Assembly: GCA_014925825.1 (NCBI GenBank)
Contig: JACGCK010000053.1
Location: forward strand, 1-64,000
Origin: Pholiota molesta
Lineage: Eukaryota; Basidiomycota; Agaricomycetes; Agaricales; Strophariaceae
Direction of reading: 5' to 3'
Length of the DNA: 64,000 bases
The translations under genes were made by a program, and so were the position numbers. Shown here piece by piece: positions 1 to 10,201 of the stretch (position 1 is the first letter of the stretch; each line of letters opens with the position of its first letter). The notes below the pieces were generated by a model. The model was not told the origin of the DNA. It worked only from the letters and a program-made list of their open reading frames with translations, and did no database searches.

Positions 1-860
1 TTTTACTGGTCGGACCCGGTTTTTTTATGCTTCCGGCCGGCATTATTGCTCGGACCCGGCCTATTACTGCTAAATTTTGGCTGTCTAAAGCACAAAAAGC
101 CGCCCGTCCGAACCCAGTTTTTTTAAATTTCTCGGACCCGGTCTGCTAAAAAGTAAATTGACAAAATGCCGGCCTGCCATCCGACTCAAAGTATACATCC
201 CACCTGCTGTAATTATAAATAATGCCAGTTACGAGAATTGAACTATTGACTTTGTAGACCGACCCACCAGCGTTAACTCACAGCCTTTCGATCGTGACCA
301 CTCAGCCAAAATGCTCTTTTATAGCAATGATTGGAGAACATTCAAATGCCCAAAAAGCCGGCCGTCCATACCTGGATTTTTATTATTACACGCATTCGGG
401 CCCGGGCGCCTATTCACAACAAATAGTCGGGCCCGACCTGGTTTGGATGTGCTACATACACTCGGGCCCGTGTATCTATTTACAACAAATTTCTAAAACA
501 TTCAACTAGTCAAATAATAGTGTCTAAATTATTCTAATACATGTATTTAACATTTTGAAAATTTCCCGGACCCGACGCGGTTCAGATACAGTCCAAATGT
601 GCTACCCTCGGCCCCGGCCACCCGGGCGCCTGTTCACAACACATTTTAAAAATATCTACAGGCCCCGGCCGACCGGCCGGTTGGTCGATACAACCAATAT
701 TGCTATCATAGTCGGTCGGTCGGCCGGCCGGCCGGATAGTTGGTCAGTCAATATGGTCAATATCAATCGTATACTTATTTCTATTGTATACTTATTGCTT
801 CCAATTGATTCAATTCATAATTGATTTAATTGGCCTAATCGGCCGGACGGGTGCTGGGAA
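1..860. repeat. GC-motif repeat region, no gene
   Basis: AT-rich sequence studded with copies of CGGGCCCG, CGGACCCGG and GGCCGGCC. An imperfect longer unit recurs two to three times: a GATGTGCTAC or AATGTGCTAC block, a GGGCCCG or GGCCCCGG core, then TTCACAACA or TTTACAACA. The segment near 715-745 is a run of GGTCGGTCGGCCGGCC-like steps. The short reading frames here are built from the repeat and show no protein-like composition. It probably belongs to a mobile-element-rich island together with the Gag remnant next to it; no ends or target duplications could be defined. Confidence 0.55.
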
Positions 861-874
861 ATTTGTGGTGGGGC

Positions 875-1030
875 CCTAGGGCCATTCAGCGAATTCGCGC
901 AATCATATCATTTGACTACATAAGGTATTTCCTAATTAAGAAATGGTTATTCACTGACCCAGCGAATTCGCTGAATCCGTGTCACATGGCTACATGTATG
1001 TGTTCGCTGAATCACATCACATGAGCCGGT
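875..1030. repeat. Palindromic ATTCAGCGAA / TTCGCTGAAT repeats
   Basis: The 10-mer ATTCAGCGAA or its complement appears at least four times between about 882 and 1015. Two copies meet head to head around an EcoRI-like GAATTC core, giving the palindrome CAGCGAATTCGCTG near 960-973, and a half copy lies near 883-895. The block lies directly beyond the point where the minus-strand Gag frame is cut off. It could be part of a long terminal repeat, a solo fragment, or an insertion that truncated the element. No boundaries are visible. Confidence 0.45.
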
Positions 1031-1039
1031 GTGACCCCG

Positions 1040-2143
1040 CTACCTGTTGCCATCGTAAGTCGTAGGTTTGAACGCTTTGTGACTCGAGCGCGAGGACTTA
1101 GACTTCCTCGATTTCTTACGGCGTTTACTGCGCGACTCGCTGTTCGAGTCCGTATCAGTACGCTCATCCGAACTGGAACTCGACGAATCACCCGGAGGTC
1201 CGCCTCCATGGCCCGCCTTTTTCTTCCCGGCTTGGCGCATTGCCACGCCGAGAAAAGAGTTGGGATCGATCAGGGCATCGGGCCTGGATTCAGCAGGCAA
1301 TCTACTCTTAGCGGGAGCTGATTGTCTGGAACGCGAATCGCGCGTGGCTCGTTCGCCGGCGCTTACTTCGCGTGCTTCGGGCACCGCTGATGCGCTGGCA
1401 CGCGATTCGGCGTTATTCTCGCGAGCAACAGGTGTTTCTGCACGTCGCGTCTCATGCTGCTGATGATAAGACTCCCAGGCCGCCTGTTGGGCCTGTAAAT
1501 CTAATTCCTCATCAGGCAAATCCGCATTACCCCATTCTCGGGGATCAATGTTCTTTCCTTTAGCGCGCGACGGTCCTTCCTGTCGGGACTCGGAGCGCTC
1601 AGGTACAACCGGGGGTTGTTTATTTCTCATCTTAAGATTACGGCGCTCGATAAACTCGCGCTGCGCCGGAGTTAACATTCTCTCGGCTTGCTGAATAGCA
1701 TTCTGCACGTCTGCAGATGGCTCTGGGGACTGTACTCTCACAGCCCCAGTTCTCTTAGGTGTTCTTATTTCTGATTCAAGGCTCCGTGCTCGTCTGTGAG
1801 TCACGGTTTGCCACCCTCCGGAATCCACGTTCTCGGGGGTTTCAATGTGTCTGTTCATATCAAATTTATTGATATTACTAGATACTACAGTGTGGGGTGC
1901 ACTGTCTAAACTGCCAACTACAGGGCCAGTCTCCTTCTCAACCTGAACGGGAGAAGGGGGTCTCGAGGCGACAACGTCACTGTAAGTGCGTTTTGGGGAC
2001 GTCTCGGATGCAGGACTGGAACTCCTTTCGGAGCGCACAGAGGCTGCGGGCGAACTCGCGCGAGGCGGGTTCCCACGGCGTGCCGCTGCCGGAGCGGCAC
2101 CGCCACGAACGCGTGCTGTGCGGGGAGGCATACTGATGGTCAA
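1040..2143 (-). pseudogene. Truncated Ty3/gypsy-type Gag N-terminal region
   Basis: A 367-codon frame rich in Arg, Ser, Pro, Glu and Gln. It starts with a basic, Ala/Gly/Arg-rich stretch, has an Ala/Arg/Glu-rich low-complexity middle, and ends in a GGPPGDSSSSSSDE-like acidic-serine block. A basic SRSKRRKKSRKSK-like tract and the sequence KPTTYDGNR then come just before a TAG. In Agaricomycete gypsy-class Gag proteins this serine/basic linker normally leads into the conserved capsid-like region that begins near a Y(D/N)G motif. Here the frame stops exactly at that junction, and no capsid, zinc knuckle, protease, reverse transcriptase or integrase follows. It is therefore a 5-prime remnant. The assignment rests on composition and the linker motif, so it is moderate. 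Confidence 0.55.
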
Positions 2144-3160
2144 CTAAAACTTGAGGTATAGAGAACGTACCGAGATTGGAAATGACGGAGGTTCTTGGGG
2201 GGTCTTCTACCTTGATGCTGGATGGTCTGGATGATCAGTCCAGAGGGTGCCCGAGCGAGAAGGAGAAGGGATAGGAGAGTTAAGAGAGTTTGTTACTTGT
2301 CAAAAATATGTGACGAAAGTGACAGCAGTGACTGTGAGTGACTGCGGTGGGAGTTTCGGCACACGGGGTAGCGAACAGAAAGACAGTTTAAAGGCTTAAA
2401 ATTCACTGGAGCGACTGTCTACTGCGTACATGGCTTTTATACCTACGAGTAAATAGTCACGAGATAGAATAAAAATAGCGAAAGGAGCGACAGGGGTAGG
2501 AAGTGGATAAGAGACCATGTGTCAATCAAAGAGATAATAAAATAAAAGGAATGTGGTGCGGTTGGAGCTCGGAAACATGTGCAGAGTCCGAAAAGGGTAT
2601 CGATTCGTTACAAGATGGGAGTCATATATATGTAGGTGATCGCCCCCTTGAGAAACGGACTAGCAAATACCTTTTTGCAATATCGGCAGACTTTCTACTA
2701 TCTAGCGTACCGCTCTCTCTTGAATCTACGACACTCCAAAAGCCAAAACTGCGATGGTGCTGGATGTGGAGGACTCTCCGTGCCTCGGGAGCTAGAATTG
2801 AAATTGTCGTCATTATCTGATCGAGATGTGTTGCATCGGGAGTCCGGCTCACTCGCGATGTGCTCAGATTTATGAATTCTAAAGTCAAATTCAAGCCAAG
2901 TCGCGTCGGAGAGGGCTCAAGAATATGGCAGGAATGGTATGCGGTGGTGAGGGAGGTCCGAAGCAAGAAATGGGCTAAATACGACTCGCCCGCCGTATTA
3001 TATATTTCTGCGGTGCAGGCCCCCCTTTATTTATAAACGGCTCGGTCCGCACACCCTTGCCTTACGGCACACATCGGTGGCAGCCTGGCAGGCGCTTCCA
3101 GCCCGCCTTCTCCTTGGCTTGACGTTAAATGTAAATTTATCACTCAAACTCCGGTGATAC
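2144..3160 (-). mobile_element. Possible LTR/leader of the Gag remnant
   Basis: This kilobase lies upstream of the minus-strand Gag frame, where the leader and 5-prime LTR of the element would be expected. On the minus strand there is a promoter-like TTTATAAATAAAGG near 3030, preceded by a GC-rich stretch and followed by sequence without a convincing long frame. I could not find matching LTR copies, a primer-binding site or target-site duplications. The label is therefore inferred from position only. Short frames inside (for example 2503-2820 plus and 2622-2966 minus) overlap each other and look like chance. Confidence 0.25.
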
Positions 3161-3667
3161 TTATTTCAGCAAAGTGCCCCTTGGGCCTTACCCAAATTCT
3201 CAAGAAGGCGCTCGAAAGGCGCTGGTATCATAGAACAGACAAGCTGCATCACAGCTGTGCTGACCGGAACAGTCAATCGATGAACATTGGACATTGTGCA
3301 TGGACCTTTGAAGTCGGCCGTCGTTGAACCACCGACGAAACTTGAAAGGCATGCGAATGTTGATTCATTTCCGCAGAGATAACACTTAAGTTTATCAGAA
3401 AATCTTGGAAGTTTATGAGCGGATAAATTCTGCCTGTAGACTGTCTGATTTGAATCGATGTCACCCAGAAAACAAAGGTCCGACACTGCGCGTTGCATGC
3501 AAAGTTCAAACGATCCAGACGCAACAAAGGCGCCAACAAAAAAAAGGCTGCTGCCTATTTTTAGGCTATGTTCCCACAATATGCACGTGTTCAAGCGCGT
3601 CCTGAACCTCGTCGCTCGCCGTTGGATTCGGTGACCATCGATTCTTTCTTATCTCGTTTCCCCAAGC
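3161..3667. other. Spacer upstream of the nucleoporin gene
   Basis: No supported gene. A minus-strand frame of 142 codons (3166-3594) lies across what should be the nucleoporin promoter; it has no recognisable motif and was not accepted. The last 70 bases before the start codon at 3668 are pyrimidine-rich, as is common ahead of fungal start codons. Confidence 0.5.
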
Positions 3668-5553
3668 ATGGCATTTGCTACCAGGTTTGCATTGATCTGT
3701 ATTCTTTGTAAATATACTGAAATATGCTATTTTTCTTGCAGCGGATCAGCCTTTGGCATGAAGCCCGCGGGCACGAGCAACATCTTCGGAGCTGCCCAAC
3801 CTCAACAGCAGCAACAAACCACTGGCTTCGGGAACGCTCCACCACTAGGCTCAACCCAACCCCAGCAAACTACAAATCTCTTCGGTGGATTCGGTCAAAA
3901 TACCCAACAGAACCAGCAGCAGCAACAAAATCCTCAACAGCAACAGACTGGGGGTTTGTTCAGCCAATCTACACAACAACCCCAACAGCAGCAGCAACAG
4001 CAGCCCACCAATATATTTGGTCAAGCCCAACCTCAACAGCAACAGCAGCAGCCCAGCAACAACAAGGCAGTAGCCTGTTCGGTGGCTCTCTCTTCGGAAA
4101 CACCGCAAACCAGCAACAACCTCAACAGCAGCAGCAGCAGCAACCCCAGCAGCAACAAGGAAACAGCCTTTTCGGCGGTTCTCTCTTTGGAAGTACGACG
4201 AACCAGCAGCAACCACAGCAGCAGCAGCAACAACCACAACAGCAGCAACAACAGCCTCAGCAAGGCGGCTTCGGAGGGTTTGGATCGTTCGGCCAACAGC
4301 AGCAACAACAGCCGCAACAAGGGCAGACAGGTCTCTTTGGATCGACGAATCAAGGGCAGCCATCGATATTCGGAAGTACGGGTACAACGGGTGGTCTTGG
4401 ATTGTCAGGTAATATATTCGGGAATAAATCGCAGGCACCTCAGCAGCCACAACAGCAGTAAGTGCAACATGTTCGATTATATTTGCATCTCTTCTGACCT
4501 ATGTCCTAAGATTCAGCAATCCTGCACAGAGTACAGGTTTTGGCGGATTCGGCCAAAGCTCGAATCTTAACGCGCTCACTCAACCGAATGCTCCTCCACC
4601 ATTCACAAATAAAAGCAAGTTCAACGATCTCCCCGATGAGATGAAAACGATGCTTGAGAACATAGAGTGAGCAGATTCTCGTATGCGAAGCGGGAATTTT
4701 GACACTGACGCGCTCCCAGCTCATTTATCCAAGGCCGTGTTCAGATATCGAAGGAGATCCAACAAAGAAAGCTAGGAGAAGAATCAATGAAGGGACGCGA
4801 AGCGATTCGCACTCTACACAAGGTAAACCCTGTCGATCACTCACTCCTTGTCTACGCGCCTTGTGTTTATGCCATCGGCTACAGGATTTAGTTAATACCG
4901 CCTTGGACATTCGCAATGATTTGCATGTGACTCAGGACCTGAGGGCTAAAGTTGACCAAGCAGTGGAGGACACGATTGTCGCGACGAGACTGATCGACGG
5001 ATTCCGCAACCCACAAAGCGGAAGCACATACCTGAAAGACCACGCCGATTTTCCATTGGAGTTCGTTCAAATTTCTAGAATTTATGTTATAGCTTTCGTT
5101 AACCTCCATATGTCCCCAGGTACTTTACGCGCGTGGCAAATCAGATGAAGGAACGGTTGGAATGGTGCAAGTCGACAATCGAGGTTCGTTTGCGTTTCAC
5201 CGCCGAATGACACCAGTGCATACTCAGGTTGCGGCTTCGTTTCTAGCAAATCGAAAGGAAACTAGCATCCGTCTCCAGCTCCGCCCAGACCCCTCAAAGT
5301 AAGCGAGACGCGGACCTGCTCCGCCTGGCATTGTCGATCCTAATCCTGTCCTCTATTCCCAGATATCTCCGCTACGCTTCAGGCCCAACACGCCACTTTC
5401 CTCGCATTGGCGAGCAGAACCGCTGCTGTGGACGCAGAGCTGCAGAAGATTAAAGCGCTGTACACCCAACTGTGGCGATCGAAGGCAGGGAGCCTGCGCG
5501 ATCCCTTCAATGATGTGGTGACACCCGCGGAAACGGGTAACGATTTGGCTTGA
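3668..5553 (+). CDS. NUP49: FG nucleoporin, Nup49/p58 type (frame break in polyQ)
   Basis: Component of the central channel of the nuclear pore (Nup62-Nup54-Nup58 type subcomplex). The N-terminal half has repeated FG/GLFG-like units (IFG, NLFGG, SLFGG, GFGGFG) separated by long Gln tracts, which bind transport receptors. The C-terminal half is helical and begins at FNDLPDEMKTMLENI, continuing through IQGRVQISKEI, DLVNTALDIRNDL, TIVATRLIDGF and TRVANQMKERL, as in the p58/Nup49 coiled-coil region. Start chosen at 3668 because a 57-nt intron (3685-3741) joins MAFATS to GSAFGMKP; further introns include 4458-4516 and several 50-70 nt ones, ending at TGA 5553. Inside the CAG/CAA tract near 4036-4060 the reading must slip by one base to continue into SSLFGGSLFG; one missing base explains it. 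The family call is firm; assignment to Nup49 rather than Nup54 is likely. Confidence 0.8.
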
Positions 5554-6147
5554 GCTCGCTCTCTGTTCGATAGAACTGTATGTTGCCGTTTGGTTATACC
5601 CTGTATAAGCAGTATCACGACGAGTGTTTGGTGCTGATGATAACCTCATGGGAATGGAGGAGCACTGCTCCCAATGAACTCCAAAAACTGGCTCGCACCC
5701 GGTTTCTTCGGTCACGCTTTGGTATAGTTGTTGCCTCTGCCTGGTTCCGACGTGCAAGATCATACCAAAATGAGTTGTACATTTTCATGCAGTCTGTTTC
5801 ACGTCAAGAGTGGTACCGTCGACATGGATACATCAATAGATTGCCTTAAATTGTTGAAAGACTAACGCTGGTTCTCTGATTTTCAAAGAGCAAGGAGCCA
5901 CGGCGCAGCTTCCCCGGAGGTTGAAGAAATGTATTAACGCCGGTCGACCCTAGGATACGCCGTTCCGCAGAGCCGCTCAGCGCTGGAAGCGGCAGTGACA
6001 ACAGCAGCCTCCGGAACTAGTTGACAGGAGTGACTCCCTCGTAATGCAGTGCTTCACTGGCACCTGAGGTAACGTGGGCGCCTCTCACCCTTCAAATTGC
6101 CTGCGTCCGCGAAGTTGATACCTTTACTGCAACCCCACACTTGCGCG
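5554..6147. other. Spacer between nucleoporin and conserved unknown gene
   Basis: About 590 bases between two plus-strand genes. It must hold the 3-prime end of the nucleoporin transcript and the promoter of the next gene. A plus-strand frame at 5580-5849 has no motif and no splice context, and I treat it as chance. Confidence 0.5.
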
Positions 6148-7640
6148 ATGGCATATCAGCAAAGTGTCCCCTACGCTCAACAGCAACACCAGCCGCTGGG
6201 CATCCAGACCCAGGATGTCGTCTCGGGCGATCAGTACCGCTATGCCCTGACGAATTTCGTGAGTCCTATCGATCACGATCGCCGTGGCCGCAGAGCTGAG
6301 TACGGATTCGCACTGCTCCAATAGCGGATAGCCCATGAGAAGGTGGAGCAACAGCGTTCACAACTAGAGGAACAGGAAAGGCAGGTCGCACAACTTCGAG
6401 GTCGTATCGCACTGCTCGAAGGCGGCGTCAATCCCTCCATTGGAGGGCACAACGGCAACACGGTCGATGATTTCTCGATTAAAGTGCGTTTGGTTGCTTT
6501 TCCACGTACTCTGATGTCACTGACGCCGGGTAACACTTGACGAAATCTATACAACCCATCTTCTCGCTGCTTCTTATCACACCCTCTGAATCGTCCATGT
6601 CATAGAACTCAGCATCCCAGCTGGACAAACTCATCAACCGATGGGCAGCGGACGTCATCCGCGCGCCCCCGGTGCCTCTGCAAGATCTCTGCGCTGCCAT
6701 TCTGAATGACGTCGTCAGCGGATTGGATGTAACACAGATGGACATCCCGGAGGCGAGCTCGATCCAGGTGCAGAGTTACCTGCGCCATGCAATGGCAGAA
6801 ACAATCTCGGAAGGAATCATCAACTGTCTTATCGTCACCAATTCTACAGAAGCTAATATTCAGCTGACCCGGATTCACGAACACATTTTCGCCCGTAAGT
6901 CTTGGGACGGCTTCGTTCTTTCTCTTGGAATAAAATCTGACTTGTGGTATAATCAGGCGACCCAACAGTGGCAAGCGTGTGGAGACGACAAACATTCTCC
7001 GCCGCCGTCGAGACCTGCACCCCCGACATGTCCCTGTCCATTCTGCATGAGCAAGTACCCGAACTCATGAGAGTGCTCCTTGGAAAGATCCCAGCGTCGG
7101 GGGGCGTCTCGATCTTGGAATCGGCCTATGCATTCTCACGGATGCTGCATGGATCAGGATCACCCACCAACGACGCTTTCTATCGTGCTTTCGTACCGGA
7201 ACTTGGCAGCGTTCTGTATCCCCGACAAATCGAACTTGTTAAGAGATGTTTGAAGAGCGAGAGAGGAGAGACGGACCGCGTTGGAGCAACTATTTTCCCT
7301 GGACTGGTTAAAGTGACGCGGGCGGAGGAGTGCCTGGTGCACAAGAAAATCTTCAGGTAAGTCTCTTACAATCGCATTGGCACAATGTGTGACGATATCT
7401 CTTCAGACTGTCGTGCGCCGAGCGCAAGTGATATGCGAGTGCGCCATGGGCGGCTCGTCCGTCTTTTCCGTATATGATCCTCAGCAGCAAATGCCGATGC
7501 AACAAGCTGCACTTCCCTCACACATGCCCTCGAACATGCCACAATCCATGGCCCATATGGCCCACTCCATAACACCATCCATGACGCCCCCAATTCCCGT
7601 TATGAATGACGGAATGCAGTACCAACCAGGCTATTTCTGA
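6148..7640 (+). CDS. Conserved basidiomycete protein of unknown function, coiled-coil N-terminus
   Basis: Five exons. Exon 1 is 6148-6258 (37 codons), ending in phase 0 before a 66-nt intron. Exon 2 starts at 6325 and encodes a heptad-like Glu/Gln-rich coiled coil (EKVEQQRSQLEEQERQVAQL). The next exons carry a helical core of about 200 residues with NRWAADVIRAP, SYLRHAMAETISEGIIN, DPTVASVWRRQTFSAAVE and LYPRQIELVKRCLKSERGE. The last intron is best placed at 7313-7406, joining GLVK to TVVRRAQVICECA in phase 0. The C-terminus is Met/Pro/Gln-rich (MPMQQ, SHMPSNMPQSM) and ends at TGA 7640. I recognise no named domain. The strongly protein-like core and clean splice phases support a real gene. It converges on Mic60 with an 88-base gap. 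Confidence 0.7.
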
Positions 7641-7728
7641 TCCGGCCTCTTCACCTTTTTTGGCACACTTTTACTTCGCTTAACGGTTAATGGGCGGTTC
7701 ATATCTCTAAAGCTTGCATTAAGTCCAT

Positions 7729-9883
7729 CTATACGACAAGGAGCGAAGCTAGGGTAGCTTGCGTTTGCACGACCTATGTTGCGATGTATTATGAATATAT
7801 GATTTATGGGACATGTTTTCTGAGAGACTTACATCTAATGCTTGTTCTACCTCCAATCTTCTACGAGCTGCCTCGAGCCAATCGTGTAACAGTACTTTTG
7901 CGGGTCCCTTTAGCTGATTGAGCTCCCGAGCGGCGTTGTCAAGGTTCTTCTCGTTCAGGTAATATTCAGCTCTGGCGAGAACGCTCAGAACATCGTCCCC
8001 AGGGACAAGGCCGTGACGGTTGAACCTGATGTTTGAAAGGGCACGACTGGCAAGATAAGAGAGGACGCCAGCATTCTCATCAGGGACCAAGGCAACTTGA
8101 GACACCTTGGGAGCCACTTCGTTGGTAAACCATGTAGCGAGGTCGGCGAAGGGTTCGACACCGACGTCAGGAACGTCTGACCCTTCCAGTGTGTCAAGAA
8201 CAACAGAAACCACAGGGTCCTCCTTCGCGGCGGCAATGTGGCGGAGGACACGAAGTTCTTCGCGGAAAGGCTTGCGCTCAGGCGAGGAAACGGCGCTGTT
8301 GTTGAGTGCGCGAATGGCTGACCAGAGAGCGTGAACACGGATGTTCTCGTCAAGATGTTCGGAATTCTCAAGGGCGATTTGTTCGAGGCGCTTCAGGTTG
8401 GCTGAAAGTTCGTCAAGCTTCGCGAGACGACCGCCGCGTTCTTGCTCGACGCGGACTTTGATTTCTCGAATCCATCGCCGTTGAAGTTCAATACCTTGAG
8501 CGATGACTTCTTCCTTTAGCCTGCAAATTGTAAGATAATGTACACAATGATCATAAAAATAGATGGGCGTACCGTTCATTGATGAGCTCCGTCTGGACCT
8601 CGAGTTCGTGATTAAGCTTTTCCCGGTATGCCTGAATAAACTTTGCGCGTTCCTGCTCGAAAAGATGCTTGTAGCCTTCTTCTTGGGACTCAAGACGATC
8701 TTGAGCCTCCATTTCCAATTCCAAAAGTTTAAGAGTATATTCCTTTGCCTGTTCATCGAGTTTCGCTTCAAGGGCAGACCTCTCTTCCTCCTTGACGGTT
8801 TCAATACGGTCAACGAGAGCAGCAAGATCGCTCTTGGCGGTCTCAAGCACGTCGCCTGCCTGTTGGGCAGCCTTAGGGTCGGATTTCAGGAATGCAGCGA
8901 GGTTGTCGATAGTACCGGCGAGATGGGTAATGATGGGTTCTGAAGCAGTCGCAACGGCAGGTGCAACCGTAGGTAATTTAATGACTTCGGGTTCCGGCTC
9001 AGCAGGTTTCTCTTCAGCTGGTTGAGGTTTGGGAGGTGGCGCAGGGCGGGAGAATCCAGGTGGCGGCTCGAATCCGATGGGCAGAGGGCGGTCGTAGACA
9101 TTTTTGTCGTCGTCGGCGGTTGGGGGTGGAACGAGATCAACTGTTGTCCCCACAATAATGAGGTCCGGGGACGGTTCGTTGACAAAAGGTTTGCCAGCAA
9201 TGGCAGCCTCTGCTCTCTGAACCAGTTCGAGAAGGTCGGGCTCAGCTTTCTCGGCAGCAGGCTTCGCTGGAGTCTGAACCGTTTCTTTCGCCTTTTGCAC
9301 AGTTTCAACGATTTCCTTCTTAGCTTCTTGTACTACTGGTTCCACTTTGGACGTTGTCTGCTTGACAACCTTGAAGGTGGTGTTCTTTGTTTCCGCCGCG
9401 GCATCCCGAACAATCTGCGCGCCTTTATCAATAGCATCGGATGCAGGTCGCGTCCCATGAACCAGATCCCACACGAAACGGTAAGTCGACAATGCTGCCT
9501 CCGAACTAACCTTCACCACGTCGCCGGCAGTAATGGTGTCCCAGCCTTTTCTCTCAGCAAAAACAATCATTGTTTGACCGAGGGGAACTTTGTCCACAAA
9601 GATGTCATAGTAAGCTTGGTTGTTGAACGCGACGAATGTGCTGCCGACGTAGAATGTGCCAGTCAAGGCCGTTGTAGCCAACAGAAACCGGCGCAGCGTG
9701 TTCTTCTTCTTAGGGGTGGGTACAGGTCCAGCTTCAGTGGCAAGGCGCTACATCCCAGAATAAGTCAATAATTCGCGACGCAATGTGCAGACATCGTGAA
9801 GAGCGTACACGTCGGACGACCTTGACGCATCGCTTGCTGGAAGTCGAGGCAACCTGCCTCGACACAGGGAGAGCTCGATACAT
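7729..9883 (-). CDS. MIC60: MICOS complex subunit Mic60 (mitofilin)
   Basis: Inner-membrane protein that organises crista junctions. Four exons: 9883 to about 9821, 8573-9747, 7833-8520 and 7729-7773, all in phase, giving about 656 residues. Exon 1 encodes a short basic, Ser/Arg-rich presequence (MYRALPVSRQVASTSSKR), as expected for mitochondrial import. A membrane segment follows (FLLATTALTGTFYVGSTFVAF). Then comes a long Lys/Glu/Pro-rich linker, a coiled coil around residues 300-450, and the C-terminal mitofilin domain with SVLARAEYYLNEKNLDNAARELNQL. The tiny last exon supplies the family-typical tail VVQTQATLASLLVV; without that splice the frame would run into an unrelated tail. I saw no frame break. 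Transcribed divergently from ATG22 across about 320 bases. Confidence 0.93.
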
Positions 9884-10201
9884 CCCACAGCTGTTAGGCT
9901 ATTGCCTTGACGAGCTGGATTTTGGAGAACGGAACCAGACGGTGAGTGTGTCGTGTAAGACGACGGCGAGCGAAATTGTTGGTGCCCGGGTTTATCCGCG
10001 GCGCGTGTGCGTAGTGCGGTCGCTGCACGTGAAGAACCAATTTCGCATAAAACTGAACTCCACTACTCCTCAGTCATAGCTCCTCTTATACTACAAAAAT
10101 AGTTCTTATCAAGTTCTTATTTGAATTCACGCATCTTTCACGCGGTTTTTTGCCATAGAAGAAGGAAGGCCCGTCGTAATGGGGGCAACGCACCCTTTGA
10201 G
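9884..10201. promoter_or_regulatory. Divergent promoter region, MIC60 / ATG22
   Basis: 318 bases separate the two start codons, so both promoters must lie here. A CCAAT pentamer is present on the plus strand near 10037 and a TTATACTACAAAA stretch near 10086. No reading frame in this interval is credible. Confidence 0.5.

Noticed and set aside
1031..1563. Plus-strand frames over the Gag remnant
   Set aside because: They are antisense shadows of the Arg/Ser-rich Gag frame, kept open by its composition.
3166..3594. Minus-strand frame of 142 codons ahead of the nucleoporin
   Set aside because: It overlaps the promoter of a certain gene, has no motif, and a second frame of similar length overlaps it.
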